Shown here: one piece after another, positions 53,356 to 61,918 of the stretch | How positions within the stretch are numbered: position 1 is the stretch's first letter | How the letters are laid out: each line of letters starts with the position of its first letter | Source of the DNA: CPC320 sp002336405 | Lineage (GTDB): Bacteria; Pseudomonadota; Alphaproteobacteria; Rhodobacterales; Rhodobacteraceae | Direction: 5' to 3' | Length of the DNA: 64,000 bases | Assembly (NCBI GenBank): GCA_949372595.1 | Contig: CASIAN010000016.1 | Span: forward strand, 1 to 64,000 | Notes under the pieces: generated by a model | What the model saw: only the letters and a program-made list of their open reading frames with translations | Database searches by the model: none | What the model was told of the DNA's origin: nothing | Made by a program: the position numbers and the translations under genes

Positions 53356-54237
53356 TTGGGCATTATTTTGAAATTTAACACTCTAAGCTCCTTTTTAAAG
53401 ACCTCACGACACAGTCTTACACCGGGACCCGTTGCGCTGATTTTTGTCGAAGACGACATCGAAATACGCGCAACCATCGCCCATCACCTGATGCGTGGCT
53501 TTCGCTCAATACTGGTTTTCATTCCACCGGGCATAGCCCATCCCGAAGGCTTTGCGTCTCAGGTCTGTTGTATTTGCTATGACACACTGGGCGAAGGGGC
53601 CGTGGAATGTGCAATCAACCGTATTATCCATTGGAATCCAGATACTTGGATGTATTACTGCTATAATGCCGAATATCTGTTTTATCCCTTCTGCGAAACC
53701 CGCAGTATCGGCGAGTTTCTAGCGTTCAACACCCAAGAAGAGCGCGCCGCGATGGTCACCTTTATCATCGATCTATATGCCGCAGATCTGCGGCAAAATC
53801 CAAATGCAGTATGTACACAAACAGCACAGATCGACAGCAGCGGTTATTATGCTCAAACCCGATTAGACCCCGATCAACACAATTTTCCCAAAGAGCGACA
53901 ACTGGATTTTTTTGGCGGTCTTCGCTGGCGCTTTGATCAATACGTGCCCAGCACACTTCGTAAAATCGACCGAATAGGCCTGTTTACGTCAAAACCGGGC
54001 CTGCAACTGCAGCCGGACGACACTTTCAACGATCCTGAATACAACACCTATACCGGTCTTTGGCACAACAGTCCCAGCGCCGCCATCTTATCATTTCGCG
54101 CTGCCAAAGCCCTGCGAATGAACGCCACCAGCTGCGTGGCCATTGACTGCTTTGACTGGCCCGGCTCGATTCCGTTTCAATGGCATTCTGAGCAATTGCT
54201 TAATTTGGGCCTGATGGAAACCGGCCAGTGGTTTTAG
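53356..54237 (+). CDS. glycosyltransferase family 2-like hypothetical protein
   Basis: About 293 residues from a TTG at 53356; TTG at 53368 is possible and there is no ATG nearby. Residues about 25-60 (GPVALIFVEDDIEIRATIAH, then HLMRGFRSILVFIPPG) look like the first strand and helix of a GT-A fold of the Glyco_tranf_2_4 type, in which E-D-D replaces the usual N-E-E. The rest has WYYCYNAEYLFYP-like WMYYCYNAEYLFYPF and a conserved ending around GLWHNSPSAAILSFRAAK. No signal peptide. Sits alone on the plus strand between divergent miaB and convergent fabI. Function not known; the fold is inferred. Confidence 0.6.
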   Translation: MGIILKFNTLSSFLKTSRHSLTPGPVALIFVEDDIEIRATIAHHLMRGFRSILVFIPPGIAHPEGFASQVCCICYDTLGEGAVECAINRIIHWNPDTWMYYCYNAEYLFYPFCETRSIGEFLAFNTQEERAAMVTFIIDLYAADLRQNPNAVCTQTAQIDSSGYYAQTRLDPDQHNFPKERQLDFFGGLRWRFDQYVPSTLRKIDRIGLFTSKPGLQLQPDDTFNDPEYNTYTGLWHNSPSAAILSFRAAKALRMNATSCVAIDCFDWPGSIPFQWHSEQLLNLGLMETGQWF

Positions 54238-54267
54238 AGCTCACTGCGTGCGCCAAAGACAGCGACG

Positions 54268-55059
54268 TTAGAGGTTTTCTTGCTGCGGCATGCCCAAAAC
54301 ATGGAAGCCACCATCGACGCGAATAACCTCACCCGTGGTAAAAGCACCCGCATCAGAGGCCAGATAAACCGCTGTGCCACCAACCGCCTCAAGCGTCGCG
54401 TTAGAGCGCAGAGGCGCGTTCATCGTTGTATGCTTGTAGGTTTGTCGCGCCCCACCGATCGCAGCACCCGCAAGCGTTTTCATCGGCCCGGGCGAGATTG
54501 CATTGACGCGGATACCTTCCGGACCAAGGTCATTGGCAAGATAGCGGGTTGCCGCCTCAAGCGCTGCCTTGGCAATGCCCATCACGTTGTAATTGGGCAC
54601 CACGCGCTGCGAGCCTTGAAAGGTCAGTGACATCAAACTGCCCCCGCCCTCAACCATTAACGGATGCGCCCGCCGCGCCACTTCGATAAACGAATAGGCC
54701 GATATATCCATCGTGTTTTTAAAGTTATCTCTAGAAGTGTTCAGCACCCGCCCGGTGAGTTCGGATTTGTCCGAAAAAGCAATCGCATGCACCAAGAAAT
54801 CAATAGACGGCCAGCGCCCACCCAGTTGCGCGAACGCCGCATCAAGCGACGCATCGTCAGTCACATCCACATCCACCATAAAATCCGACCCGACTGAGGC
54901 CGCCAAAGGCTCAAGACGCTTGCCGAACGCCTCGCCTTGATAGGTAAAGGCCAACTCTGCCCCGGCCTCAGACATGGCTTTCGCGATGCCCCAAGCAATC
55001 GAACGTTCATTCGCGACACCCATAATCAGGCCACGTTTTCCGGCGAGCAGTGCTGACAT
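54268..55059 (-). CDS. fabI: enoyl-[acyl-carrier-protein] reductase (NADH)
   Basis: 263 residues. NAD-binding GLIMGVANERSIAWGIAKAM, catalytic Tyr/Lys with the six-residue spacing in VVPNYNVMGIAKAAL, and VNAISPGPMKTLAG are FabI features. It reduces trans-2-enoyl-ACP in fatty acid elongation. Downstream of fabB by 6 bases, third gene of fabA-fabB-fabI. The Gly of the triclosan-contact region (GIAK) is normal. Confidence 0.95.
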   Translation of the reverse strand: MSALLAGKRGLIMGVANERSIAWGIAKAMSEAGAELAFTYQGEAFGKRLEPLAASVGSDFMVDVDVTDDASLDAAFAQLGGRWPSIDFLVHAIAFSDKSELTGRVLNTSRDNFKNTMDISAYSFIEVARRAHPLMVEGGGSLMSLTFQGSQRVVPNYNVMGIAKAALEAATRYLANDLGPEGIRVNAISPGPMKTLAGAAIGGARQTYKHTTMNAPLRSNATLEAVGGTAVYLASDAGAFTTGEVIRVDGGFHVLGMPQQENL

Positions 55060-55065
55060 AATGAA

Positions 55066-56301
55066 CTATCCTTGAAATTTTGAAATCAACATCGAACCGT
55101 TGGTACCACCAAAGCCGAAGCTGTTGGTCATCACCGTATCAAGACCGGCATTATCAACCCGCCTGGTGGCAATCTCGGCCGCATCAAGCGCCGGATCAAG
55201 CGTTTCCACATTAATCGACGGAGCGATGAAATCATGCTCAAGCATCAACAGACAGTAAATTGCTTCCTGCGCACCTGTGGCTCCTTGGCTGTGGCCAGTC
55301 ATCGATTTGGTTGAACTGACGGGCGGCGTATCTCCGGCACCGAACACCCGACGGACCGCTTCGATCTCACCGACATCTCCCACCGGGGTCGACGTACCAT
55401 GAGCATTGATATAGCCAACTTTGCGACCTTGCTCGAGGCTTTGCAACGCAATCCGCATCGCCCGTTCACCGCCCTCGCCAGAGGGGGCGACCATGTCATG
55501 CCCATCCGATGTTGCGCCGTATCCGGTGATTTCCCCGTAAATTTTGGCACCGCGGGCTTTGGCGTGCTCAAGCTCTTCTAGAACCACAATCCCACCGCCT
55601 CCGGCAATCACAAAGCCGTCACGAGCCGCATCAAAGGCGCGCGAGGCTTTCTCGGGCGTGTCGTTGTATTTGCTGCTCATCGCACCCATCGCATCAAACA
55701 GGCATGACAGCGTCCAGTCGAGTTCTTCACCACCGCCGGCAAACATCACATCCTGCTTTCCCAGTATAATCTGCTCCGAGGCATTGCCAATGCAGTGCAG
55801 GCTTGTCGAACATGCCGAAGTAATGGAATAGTTCACGCCCTTTATCTTGAAGGCCGTGCTAAGGTTGGCCGAAATCGTCGAGGACATGCATTTGGGCACA
55901 GCAAACGGACCAATTCGCTTTGGCGCACCGGCTTTCAACACGACCTGATGCGCGGCCAGCATCGCCGACGTTGAAGGACCACCAGACCCTGCCACCAAAC
56001 CCGTGCGCGGGTTTGAGATGTCCGACCCCTCAAGCCCCGCGTCGGCAATTGCTTGGCTCATTGCAATATGGGCATAGGCAGCGCCCGGCCCCATAAACCG
56101 CAAGGTCCGCTTATCGATATGTTCGGCAACTGCCAAATCAACGCTGCCGGCCACCTGACTGCGAAACCCGTGCTCGATCATCGCAGGATTGGCGGTGATA
56201 CCCGAGGTTCCGGATTTAAGTGAGGCCAGCACCTCATCAGTATTCGTTCCAATGGAAGAGGCCACTCCCATTCCAGTGACAACAACGCGGCGCATGGGCA
56301 C
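55066..56301 (-). CDS. fabB: 3-oxoacyl-[acyl-carrier-protein] synthase I
   Basis: 411 residues. Catalytic Cys in SITSACSTSLHCIGNA, His in INAHGTSTPVGD and second His in KSMTGHSQGATGAQEAI, and the Gly-rich end NSFGFGGTNGSMLI. It condenses acyl-ACP with malonyl-ACP and, with FabA, keeps unsaturated fatty acid synthesis going. It lies between fabA (82 bases upstream) and fabI. Confidence 0.95.
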   Translation of the reverse strand: MPMRRVVVTGMGVASSIGTNTDEVLASLKSGTSGITANPAMIEHGFRSQVAGSVDLAVAEHIDKRTLRFMGPGAAYAHIAMSQAIADAGLEGSDISNPRTGLVAGSGGPSTSAMLAAHQVVLKAGAPKRIGPFAVPKCMSSTISANLSTAFKIKGVNYSITSACSTSLHCIGNASEQIILGKQDVMFAGGGEELDWTLSCLFDAMGAMSSKYNDTPEKASRAFDAARDGFVIAGGGGIVVLEELEHAKARGAKIYGEITGYGATSDGHDMVAPSGEGGERAMRIALQSLEQGRKVGYINAHGTSTPVGDVGEIEAVRRVFGAGDTPPVSSTKSMTGHSQGATGAQEAIYCLLMLEHDFIAPSINVETLDPALDAAEIATRRVDNAGLDTVMTNSFGFGGTNGSMLISKFQG

Positions 56302-56383
56302 ATTCCTTATTTAATCGCAAGCAGACTGCAATTGTGGACAGTCTTTCATTTCAGTCTTTGATTCTTTTTGGACTGGCGCGGGA

Positions 56384-56893
56384 CTATTCCGCGATGGCCA
56401 ATCCAACTTTCATATCTTTAACCTGATAAATCACCTCGCCGTCGGCCTCAACCCTGCCATCGGCAACACCCATTTTCAGGCGGCGGTCAATCACTCGGGT
56501 GAAATCAACAAAATAGCGAATCATCTTTCGGTCCGGACGCACCATGCCCGACAACTTGACCTCACCCACACCAAGTGCGAATCCCTGTCCCTGCCATCCG
56601 CGCCATCCAAGGTTGAACCCGGTCAATTGCCAGAGCCCGTCCAACCCAAGACATCCCGGCATCACTGGGTTGCCGGGGAAATGGCAAGCGAAAAACCAAA
56701 GATCCGGCACAATGTCGAATTCTGCGACAACATGTCCCTTCCCGTTCGTTCCGCCATCACCGCTAATTTCGGTAATGCGGTCCATCATCAACATAGGGGG
56801 TTGGGGCAATTGCGCGTTACCAGGGCCAAAAAGCTCGCCACGGGCGCATTTCAGCAAGTCTTCTTTATCGAAGCGGGTCGGGAAGTCAGCCAT
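56384..56893 (-). CDS. fabA: 3-hydroxydecanoyl-[acyl-carrier-protein] dehydratase/isomerase
   Basis: 169 residues. The active-site His and Asp are in FFACHFPGNPVMPGCLGLDG LWQ-type sequence, with the Cys of MPGCLGLD typical of FabA rather than FabZ. LMMDRITEISGDGG is the usual N-terminal motif. It introduces the cis double bond of unsaturated fatty acids. Starts the fab operon and is divergent from the irr-like gene, the intergenic region being 164 bases. Confidence 0.95.
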   Translation of the reverse strand: MADFPTRFDKEDLLKCARGELFGPGNAQLPQPPMLMMDRITEISGDGGTNGKGHVVAEFDIVPDLWFFACHFPGNPVMPGCLGLDGLWQLTGFNLGWRGWQGQGFALGVGEVKLSGMVRPDRKMIRYFVDFTRVIDRRLKMGVADGRVEADGEVIYQVKDMKVGLAIAE

Positions 56894-57057
56894 GGTTATA
56901 CATTCCTCAAACGGGTTTTATCCCCTCTAACATTGGGCGAAACCTGCATGCAAGGGTCGTGCTTTAAACAATTCGGCACCCTGCCGTGCGGATTTCAATT
57001 GATAATTGCTGTGTTCACGCTCTATATAGATCTATCAGACGTAAACCGGCGAGAGCA

Positions 57058-57483
57058 ATGACGGCACCGAGAATAGATCTAGGCACTGACTGGCTGACAC
57101 GTGGCGGCCTGAGACCAACGCGACAACGACTTGCGCTTGCCACAGCGCTGGTTGGTGATGGTCACGACCGGCATGTGACCGCAGAAAGCCTGCATGAGGC
57201 GGTGCAATCACACGGTGACAGTGTCTCTCTGGCAACAGTTTACAACACCCTGAAAGCCTTTTGCGAAGCGGGCTTAATGCAGGAAGTTACCGTGGATGGG
57301 TTGAAAAGTTATTTTGACACCAAAACCCATGACCACCCTCATTTCTTCTGGGAAGATGAGGGCAGGCTGACGGACGCTCCGGCTGACCAACTCGATATTG
57401 CAGCATTACCTGAAGCCCCATCTGGAATGGTGATTTCCAAGGTAGATGTGGTCATCCGCCTGCGCAAGAAATCTGCAGTTTAA
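57058..57483 (+). CDS. irr: Fur-family iron response regulator Irr-like
   Basis: 141 residues from the ATG at 57058 (GAGAG just upstream); the open frame extends further upstream with no family match. The winged-helix domain has GLRPTRQRLALATALVGDGH, VTAESLHEAVQ and VSLATVYNTLKAFCEAGLMQ, as in Irr. The metal site HDHPHFFWEDEGRLTDAP keeps an HxxxH pattern but lacks the full His run (HHH) of many rhizobial Irr proteins. Irr represses or activates iron and heme genes according to heme state. It is divergent from fabA, an arrangement common in Rhodobacteraceae. Confidence 0.88.
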   Translation: MTAPRIDLGTDWLTRGGLRPTRQRLALATALVGDGHDRHVTAESLHEAVQSHGDSVSLATVYNTLKAFCEAGLMQEVTVDGLKSYFDTKTHDHPHFFWEDEGRLTDAPADQLDIAALPEAPSGMVISKVDVVIRLRKKSAV

Positions 57484-57501
57484 GCCGAAAGAGCCACTTA
57501 T

Positions 57502-58497
57502 ATGAAAGCCATCGGATATTCGGTCTTCGGCACCGCTAAGGATGTTTTGAAATCAATCAACATACCGATACCCACCCCCACATCGGGGCAGGTTTTGGTG
57601 CGTTTAATACGCTCGGGGGTCAACCCGTCCGATGTGAAAGCCCGGGCCGGCGCGCGACCCGGGATTACGAAACCTGCGTTTGAAACGGTCATCCCCCACA
57701 GCGACGGCTCCGGTATCATTGAGGCGGTCGGAGATGGGATAGATCCGCACCGTGTCGGTGAAAGGGTCTGGGTCTGGAATGGTCAGTGGCAGCGCGCCTA
57801 TGGAACGGCAGCTGACTATATCGCTCTGGATGCCACACAGGCGGTGTCAATGCCCGACGAGATGAGCTTTGACACTGGTGCAGCACTGGGTATTCCCGGA
57901 CTTACTGCTGCACATTGTGTGTTCGGCAGCGGCGACATCACCGGTCAAACCCTGTTGATCAGCGGTGGCGCTGGAACGGTGGCGCACAACGCGGTACAAC
58001 TGGCCAAATGGGGCGGAGCCAAAGTGATTGTTACAGCAGCGCCAGACGGGTTCGACCGTGTGCGCGCTGCAGGCGCCGATGCTGTCTTTGACTATGCCAG
58101 TCCAGATTTGGTCGCGCAGATCAACGAATGCACCCAAGGCGCCGGTGTAGACCGCGCCGTCGAGGTGGAATTTGGTCGTAACGCAGACCTGTTGGGGCAG
58201 GTAGTGAAAACCAACGGCACGATCGCCGCCTATGGATCCGCACTTGATATGTCGCCAAATTTTTCTTTTGGCGCGTACCTGTTCCGCGCTATCACACTGG
58301 ATATTGTGTTGATCTACTGCCTGCCTTGGGAACAGCGCAAAATTGCAATAGAACGACTGCATAGCGCCTTTTTGGACGGGGCGTTACGGCCAGATATTCA
58401 CGCACGTTTCGCGCTTTCAGACTGTCAGGCGGCACATGCCGCGGTCGAAGCCGGAAAGCGCACAGGCGCTGTTTTACTGCAGGTCGACGCAGGCTAG
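57502..58497 (+). CDS. NADPH:quinone oxidoreductase-like zinc-independent MDR protein
   Basis: 331 residues of the medium-chain dehydrogenase/reductase superfamily. GroES-like domain: SGVNPSDVKARAGARPG, HSDGSGIIEAVGDG; NADPH site GGAGTVAHNAVQLAKWGGAK; quinone-oxidoreductase features include PDEMSFDTGAALGIPGLTAA. The zinc-ligand Cys cluster of alcohol dehydrogenases is absent. It follows irr by 18 bases and may be co-transcribed. Confidence 0.87.
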   Translation: MKAIGYSVFGTAKDVLKSINIPIPTPTSGQVLVRLIRSGVNPSDVKARAGARPGITKPAFETVIPHSDGSGIIEAVGDGIDPHRVGERVWVWNGQWQRAYGTAADYIALDATQAVSMPDEMSFDTGAALGIPGLTAAHCVFGSGDITGQTLLISGGAGTVAHNAVQLAKWGGAKVIVTAAPDGFDRVRAAGADAVFDYASPDLVAQINECTQGAGVDRAVEVEFGRNADLLGQVVKTNGTIAAYGSALDMSPNFSFGAYLFRAITLDIVLIYCLPWEQRKIAIERLHSAFLDGALRPDIHARFALSDCQAAHAAVEAGKRTGAVLLQVDAG

Positions 58498-58620
58498 TAC
58501 TTCAAAACACTTAACCGCCCAAGGCTGGACGCGGAACAAGTTAGCCCAAAAGCCATATTTGTTTCCGCTTTCGTACCGGCGACCTCTATGACACAATGGC
58601 TGCGTCTGAGGAGAGTGCCC

Positions 58621-59310
58621 ATGCCTATCACCACCTGTATTTTCGACGCCTATGGCACCTTGTTTGATGTTGCTGCCGCTGCGCGCCAAGCTGCCGCAGA
58701 GCCCGCCTATAAGGCCTTTGCCCCGCATTGGCCGAAAGTGGCCGAACATTGGCGGCTCAAGCAATTGCAATATACATGGCTGCGTGCCGTGACCGGGGCG
58801 CACACAGATTTTTGGCAGGTCACCCAAGACGGCCTTGACTGGGCTCTTGAAGCAAGCGGTTTAGAAGGTGATGCGCCCTTGCGCGAACGCCTCTTGGCGC
58901 TTTATTGGGAATTATCAGCCTATCCCGAGGTGCCGACTGTTTTATCACACCTCAAAAATGCTGGTCTCAACACTGCTATTTTGTCGAACGGCTCACCAGA
59001 AATGTTGCAAGGCGCCGTGCGCTCGGCTGGATTAGAGGCCGTGCTTGACGATGTCTTATCAGTCGAATCAGTTGGCATCTTCAAACCTGCGGCAGCGGTC
59101 TATGATCTGGTTGCTGCGCGCTTCAACTGCCGCCCGGATGACGTTCTATTTGTCTCCTCTAATGGCTGGGATGCTGCAGCCGCCACGGGATATGGCTTTA
59201 CCACGGCGTGGGTCAACCGAAGCAGAGATCCAATAGATCGACTGCCATGGACACCACGCCATGTCCTTAACGATCTGGCCCCGATACCGGCCTTGGTACA
59301 AACTTTGTAA
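58621..59310 (+). CDS. haloacid dehalogenase, type II
   Basis: 229 residues from the ATG at 58621 (MPITTCIFDAYGTLFDVAAA); an in-frame ATG at 58588 is less likely. Nucleophile Asp in CIFDAYGTLFDV, Ser/Asn in LSNGSPEMLQ, Lys in GIFKPAAAVYDLV, and SSNGWDAAAATGYGFTTAWV as the last motif, the pattern of L-2-haloacid dehalogenases. It hydrolyses 2-haloalkanoic acids with inversion or acts on a related small substrate. The catalytic Asp, Arg (LRAVTGAH region) and Lys are in place. Confidence 0.9.
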   Translation: MPITTCIFDAYGTLFDVAAAARQAAAEPAYKAFAPHWPKVAEHWRLKQLQYTWLRAVTGAHTDFWQVTQDGLDWALEASGLEGDAPLRERLLALYWELSAYPEVPTVLSHLKNAGLNTAILSNGSPEMLQGAVRSAGLEAVLDDVLSVESVGIFKPAAAVYDLVAARFNCRPDDVLFVSSNGWDAAAATGYGFTTAWVNRSRDPIDRLPWTPRHVLNDLAPIPALVQTL

Positions 59311-59352
59311 ACGTTTAGCCTCTCTGTGTTTTTTAAGGCGAAGGATTTCTCA

Positions 59353-60324
59353 ATGGATATTGACCTGATCACCGCAGCCGCCGAACGGCTTGAGGGCCGC
59401 GCCGTCAAAACCCCGCTGCTGTCGTCACCCTTTCTGGATGAAATCGCCGGCCGGCGGGTTTTGGTGAAGCCCGAGTGCCTGCAGAAAACTGGTAGTTTTA
59501 AATACCGCGGAGCATTCTCGGCTGTTTCCGCGCTGGACCCAGCCTTGAGGAAAAATGGAGTGATTGCGTTTTCCTCAGGCAATCACGCTCAGGGCATTGC
59601 TTTGGCAGCGCGACAGCATGGCTGTCCCGCAGTGATTATCATGCCCTCAGACGCACCACAGTTAAAAATCGCCAACACCCGCGCTCTGGGTGCTGAAGTG
59701 GTTCTTTATGATCGCGCTAATGAAAGCCGCGAAGAGCTGGGCGAAGCCTTGTCACAACAGCGCAAATTGACCTTGATCAGACCCTACGACGAACCGCAAG
59801 TGATCGCGGGTCAGGGCACGATTGGGCTGGAACTGGCCACGCAGGCCGAAACCGCCGGCGTCCAAACCGCTGATGTGCTTGTGTGCTGTGGTGGTGGCGG
59901 CTTGACCTCGGGAATAGCGCTAGCACTTGAGGCGACAGCACCGGGATTGCGAGCCCGCCCTTGCGAACCCGAAGGTTTTGACGACACGGCCAGATCTCTT
60001 GCCAGCGGCCAAATCCAGCGCAATACACGGCTGGCTGGTGGCCTTTGTGACGCGATTGTCACGCCACAACCGGGCGAATTGACCTTTCCGATTATGAAGC
60101 GACTTTGCGGCCCAGGGGTTGTTGTCACTGAAACCGAAGCGCTGCGGGCCATGGCGGCGGCATTTCAGAGGCTTAAGCTTGTGGTTGAGCCTGGCGGCGC
60201 AGTTGCACTGGCGGCAGCGCTGTTTCACCCTCAACAAACAAAGGGAGCGGCCGTGATCGCAATTATTTCGGGCGGCAATGTAGATAATGCAGTCTTTACC
60301 AAAGCGCTGGCCACCACCCCCTAA
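59353..60324 (+). CDS. threonine/serine dehydratase (PLP-dependent)
   Basis: 323 residues from the ATG at 59353. PLP lysine in KTGSFKYRGAFSAVSAL, substrate-binding SSGNHAQGIALAARQHG, phosphate-binding loop CCGGGGLTSGIALAL, and EPGGAVALAAAL near the end. No C-terminal ACT domain, so it is the short catabolic or serine racemase-like type rather than IlvA. It deaminates L-threonine or serine to a 2-oxoacid. Confidence 0.9.
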   Translation: MDIDLITAAAERLEGRAVKTPLLSSPFLDEIAGRRVLVKPECLQKTGSFKYRGAFSAVSALDPALRKNGVIAFSSGNHAQGIALAARQHGCPAVIIMPSDAPQLKIANTRALGAEVVLYDRANESREELGEALSQQRKLTLIRPYDEPQVIAGQGTIGLELATQAETAGVQTADVLVCCGGGGLTSGIALALEATAPGLRARPCEPEGFDDTARSLASGQIQRNTRLAGGLCDAIVTPQPGELTFPIMKRLCGPGVVVTETEALRAMAAAFQRLKLVVEPGGAVALAAALFHPQQTKGAAVIAIISGGNVDNAVFTKALATTP

Positions 60325-60581
60325 CCCAAACCACGAAATTACACCCATCTGCCTTACTGTGTTGAGCCCCGCCTTGAAAACCAACCGCGATTTGATAAAA
60401 AGAGCAAAAAATATCCAGTTGATCAAAACCGGCATACTGAAACAGCGATAACATCGGCGTTTCCATGCTGCGAACAGCGGGTAAACGCCTAAAAAGAAAA
60501 CAAAGATATCGGTATGCGGCACGATGTGATACACTGCTTACAGCCAAAAAAATGATAAAACCAAGTATCGGGACAGTCTGA

Positions 60582-61031
60582 ATGATAAAGCCTATCCACC
60601 TTACCCTGCAACAAAACATCGCCGCATTAATATGCGCAAGACTGCGGTGTGCAGAGCTTATTAACACAGCTAAAACTGCGAGAAAATTGCTGAAAGTACT
60701 GTTTCTTGGAACAGCCTTTAGCCTGAGCATCACCGGATGCAGCAAAGACGGGGGCGGATTTGGGAAAAGCCGGATATTGTTTGAGGGTAACTATTATCCA
60801 ACCTCGTTGAAATCGACACGACGCACCCGTGAGACGATTCTAATCAAAGTTGGCCGCGCGGATCAAGGGGTTTCAGGGGCGCTGCAGGCGGCCAAACTGG
60901 CCAGTACCAAGCATTGCATACTGTATTATGGCACTTCAGACGTCCTCTGGGATCAGCCTTTGGACGCAGACAGCCTAACAGCGAGCCTAAGCGCAGGAAC
61001 GCTCACACTAACTGGGAAATGCGACTACTGA
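60582..61031 (+). CDS. putative lipoprotein, conserved in Rhodobacteraceae
   Basis: 149 residues from the ATG at 60582, but the family-like start is a TTG at 60687 (LLKVLFLGTAFSLSITGC), giving 114 residues. SITGC is a lipobox, so it should be lipidated at that Cys. The mature part (RILFEGNYYPTSLKSTRRTR, GALQAAKLASTKHCILYYGT) resembles a Rhodobacteraceae family of small lipoproteins of unknown function. A 257-base gap separates it from the dehydratase gene and holds only an unsupported hydrophobic minus-strand frame. Confidence 0.6.
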   Translation: MIKPIHLTLQQNIAALICARLRCAELINTAKTARKLLKVLFLGTAFSLSITGCSKDGGGFGKSRILFEGNYYPTSLKSTRRTRETILIKVGRADQGVSGALQAAKLASTKHCILYYGTSDVLWDQPLDADSLTASLSAGTLTLTGKCDY

Positions 61032-61346
61032 GCATCGCAGGGTATCGGCGGCTGTATTATGCACCAAAGCACATTGGTTGAGTTCGGTTCAGACCCTTCG
61101 TTTTCTTAAAAGCCGCACACTGCGATGTGAGGCGAACACCGCACACAAAATGCCTCTTTCTGCCCCTGAGTTCACTGTCAATAAGGGTACGGCGTCCATA
61201 GGTTTGGTCGCGCAAGCCTTTTGTATCTCGCGAGGCAAAAGCAGTCGAGTGCGGGCGGCGATTCACTTGGAAGCGATCGTAATTTTCAGCGCACTTGCCG
61301 CGCCACACCGAGGCTGCAAGTGTGATCACACTTCTGCTCGGTCTAC
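61032..61346. other. intergenic region with palindromic hairpin near its right end
   Basis: About 315 bases between the lipoprotein gene and the end of the truncated hemoglobin gene. No recognisable gene. The right end holds the palindrome described separately. Confidence 0.4.
61307..61342 (-). terminator. terminator-like palindrome downstream of the truncated hemoglobin gene
   Basis: A perfect 16-base palindrome, AAGTGTGATCACACTT (61318-61333), sits inside a longer imperfect stem: ACCGAG (61307-61312) pairs with CTCGGT (61337-61342). It starts 5 bases after the hemoglobin gene's stop codon. No U-tract follows, so it may be a bidirectional terminator or a protein-binding site. Confidence 0.5.
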
Positions 61347-61763
61347 CTATAAACGTAGGTTGGGCGGAGCATCGACGCGCCTCCGCGAGGCCTCAACACC
61401 TAACCGCAAGCCTCGGCCGATCCGATGCGCCAGTTGCGACCAATCCTGCGCCTCTTTTTCACCCAAAACATGCGTCAGCGTCAGGTCAAACAGGCCCAGC
61501 CAAATCGCAAAATGTTGAGGCTGCAAGGCCTTCAGGCCAATATGAACGATCATCGGGTTTCCCGAATAGTTACCTTTATACAGCAGCGCATTACACCAAA
61601 ACTCGGTGATCTTATCCTCATGTTCGCGCCATATACTCGCATCACGCGACAGGATGGAAAAGAAGATGGGCCCCAAAACTGGGTGTTGCCGTACCCGCCC
61701 GTAAAATGCCGCAACGACTTGGGCGATTTCATGCGGTGTTACGTTTACCCGCGGCTCAGGCAT
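61347..61763 (-). CDS. group III truncated hemoglobin
   Basis: 138 residues from the ATG at 61763 (MPEPRVNVTPHEIAQVV); an upstream in-frame ATG at 61790 is possible but the first gives better spacing to the small upstream gene. HPVLGPIFFS and FWCNALLYKGNYSGNPMIVH are signatures of group III truncated globins, with the proximal His expected in the IGLKALQPQHFAIWLGLFDL region. Such proteins bind O2 or NO and may protect against nitrosative stress. It begins 2 bases after the stop of the small membrane protein gene, so translation is probably coupled. Confidence 0.88.
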   Translation of the reverse strand: MPEPRVNVTPHEIAQVVAAFYGRVRQHPVLGPIFFSILSRDASIWREHEDKITEFWCNALLYKGNYSGNPMIVHIGLKALQPQHFAIWLGLFDLTLTHVLGEKEAQDWSQLAHRIGRGLRLGVEASRRRVDAPPNLRL

Positions 61764-61765
61764 TT

Positions 61766-61918
61766 TCACATCACTGCCCAAAGGCCACATAAAATCACAA
61801 TCAGATAAATCAACATATTGAACATTGATCGAATTAACCCTTGGTCGCTTTCGGGGTCAATTCCCATACGGCGACACACCAAAGTGCCCGGATAGAGCAA
61901 AGCATCAAAAATAGACAT
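61766..61918 (-). CDS. small membrane protein, 50 residues
   Basis: Too short for most gene finders. From ATG 61918, behind GAGG (in AAAGAGGTTAAAATG): MSIFDALLYPGTLVCRRMGI, then DPESDQGLIRSMFNMLIYLI and a C-terminal hydrophobic end VILCGLWAVM. It has one transmembrane helix near residues 30-50 and a soluble N-terminus. It precedes the truncated hemoglobin gene, whose ATG follows its TGA by 2 bases, which strongly suggests a two-gene operon. The N-terminal LLYPGTLVCRRMGID looks conserved in related genomes (recollection, not checked). Function unknown; a membrane partner of the globin is conceivable. Confidence 0.65.
   Translation of the reverse strand: MSIFDALLYPGTLVCRRMGIDPESDQGLIRSMFNMLIYLIVILCGLWAVM

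Noticed and set aside
59920..60745. Minus-strand hydrophobic frames between the dehydratase and the lipoprotein gene
   Set aside because: Much of the first overlaps the PLP dehydratase antisense and the frame keeps shifting; no start or family match. A small decayed membrane protein cannot be excluded.
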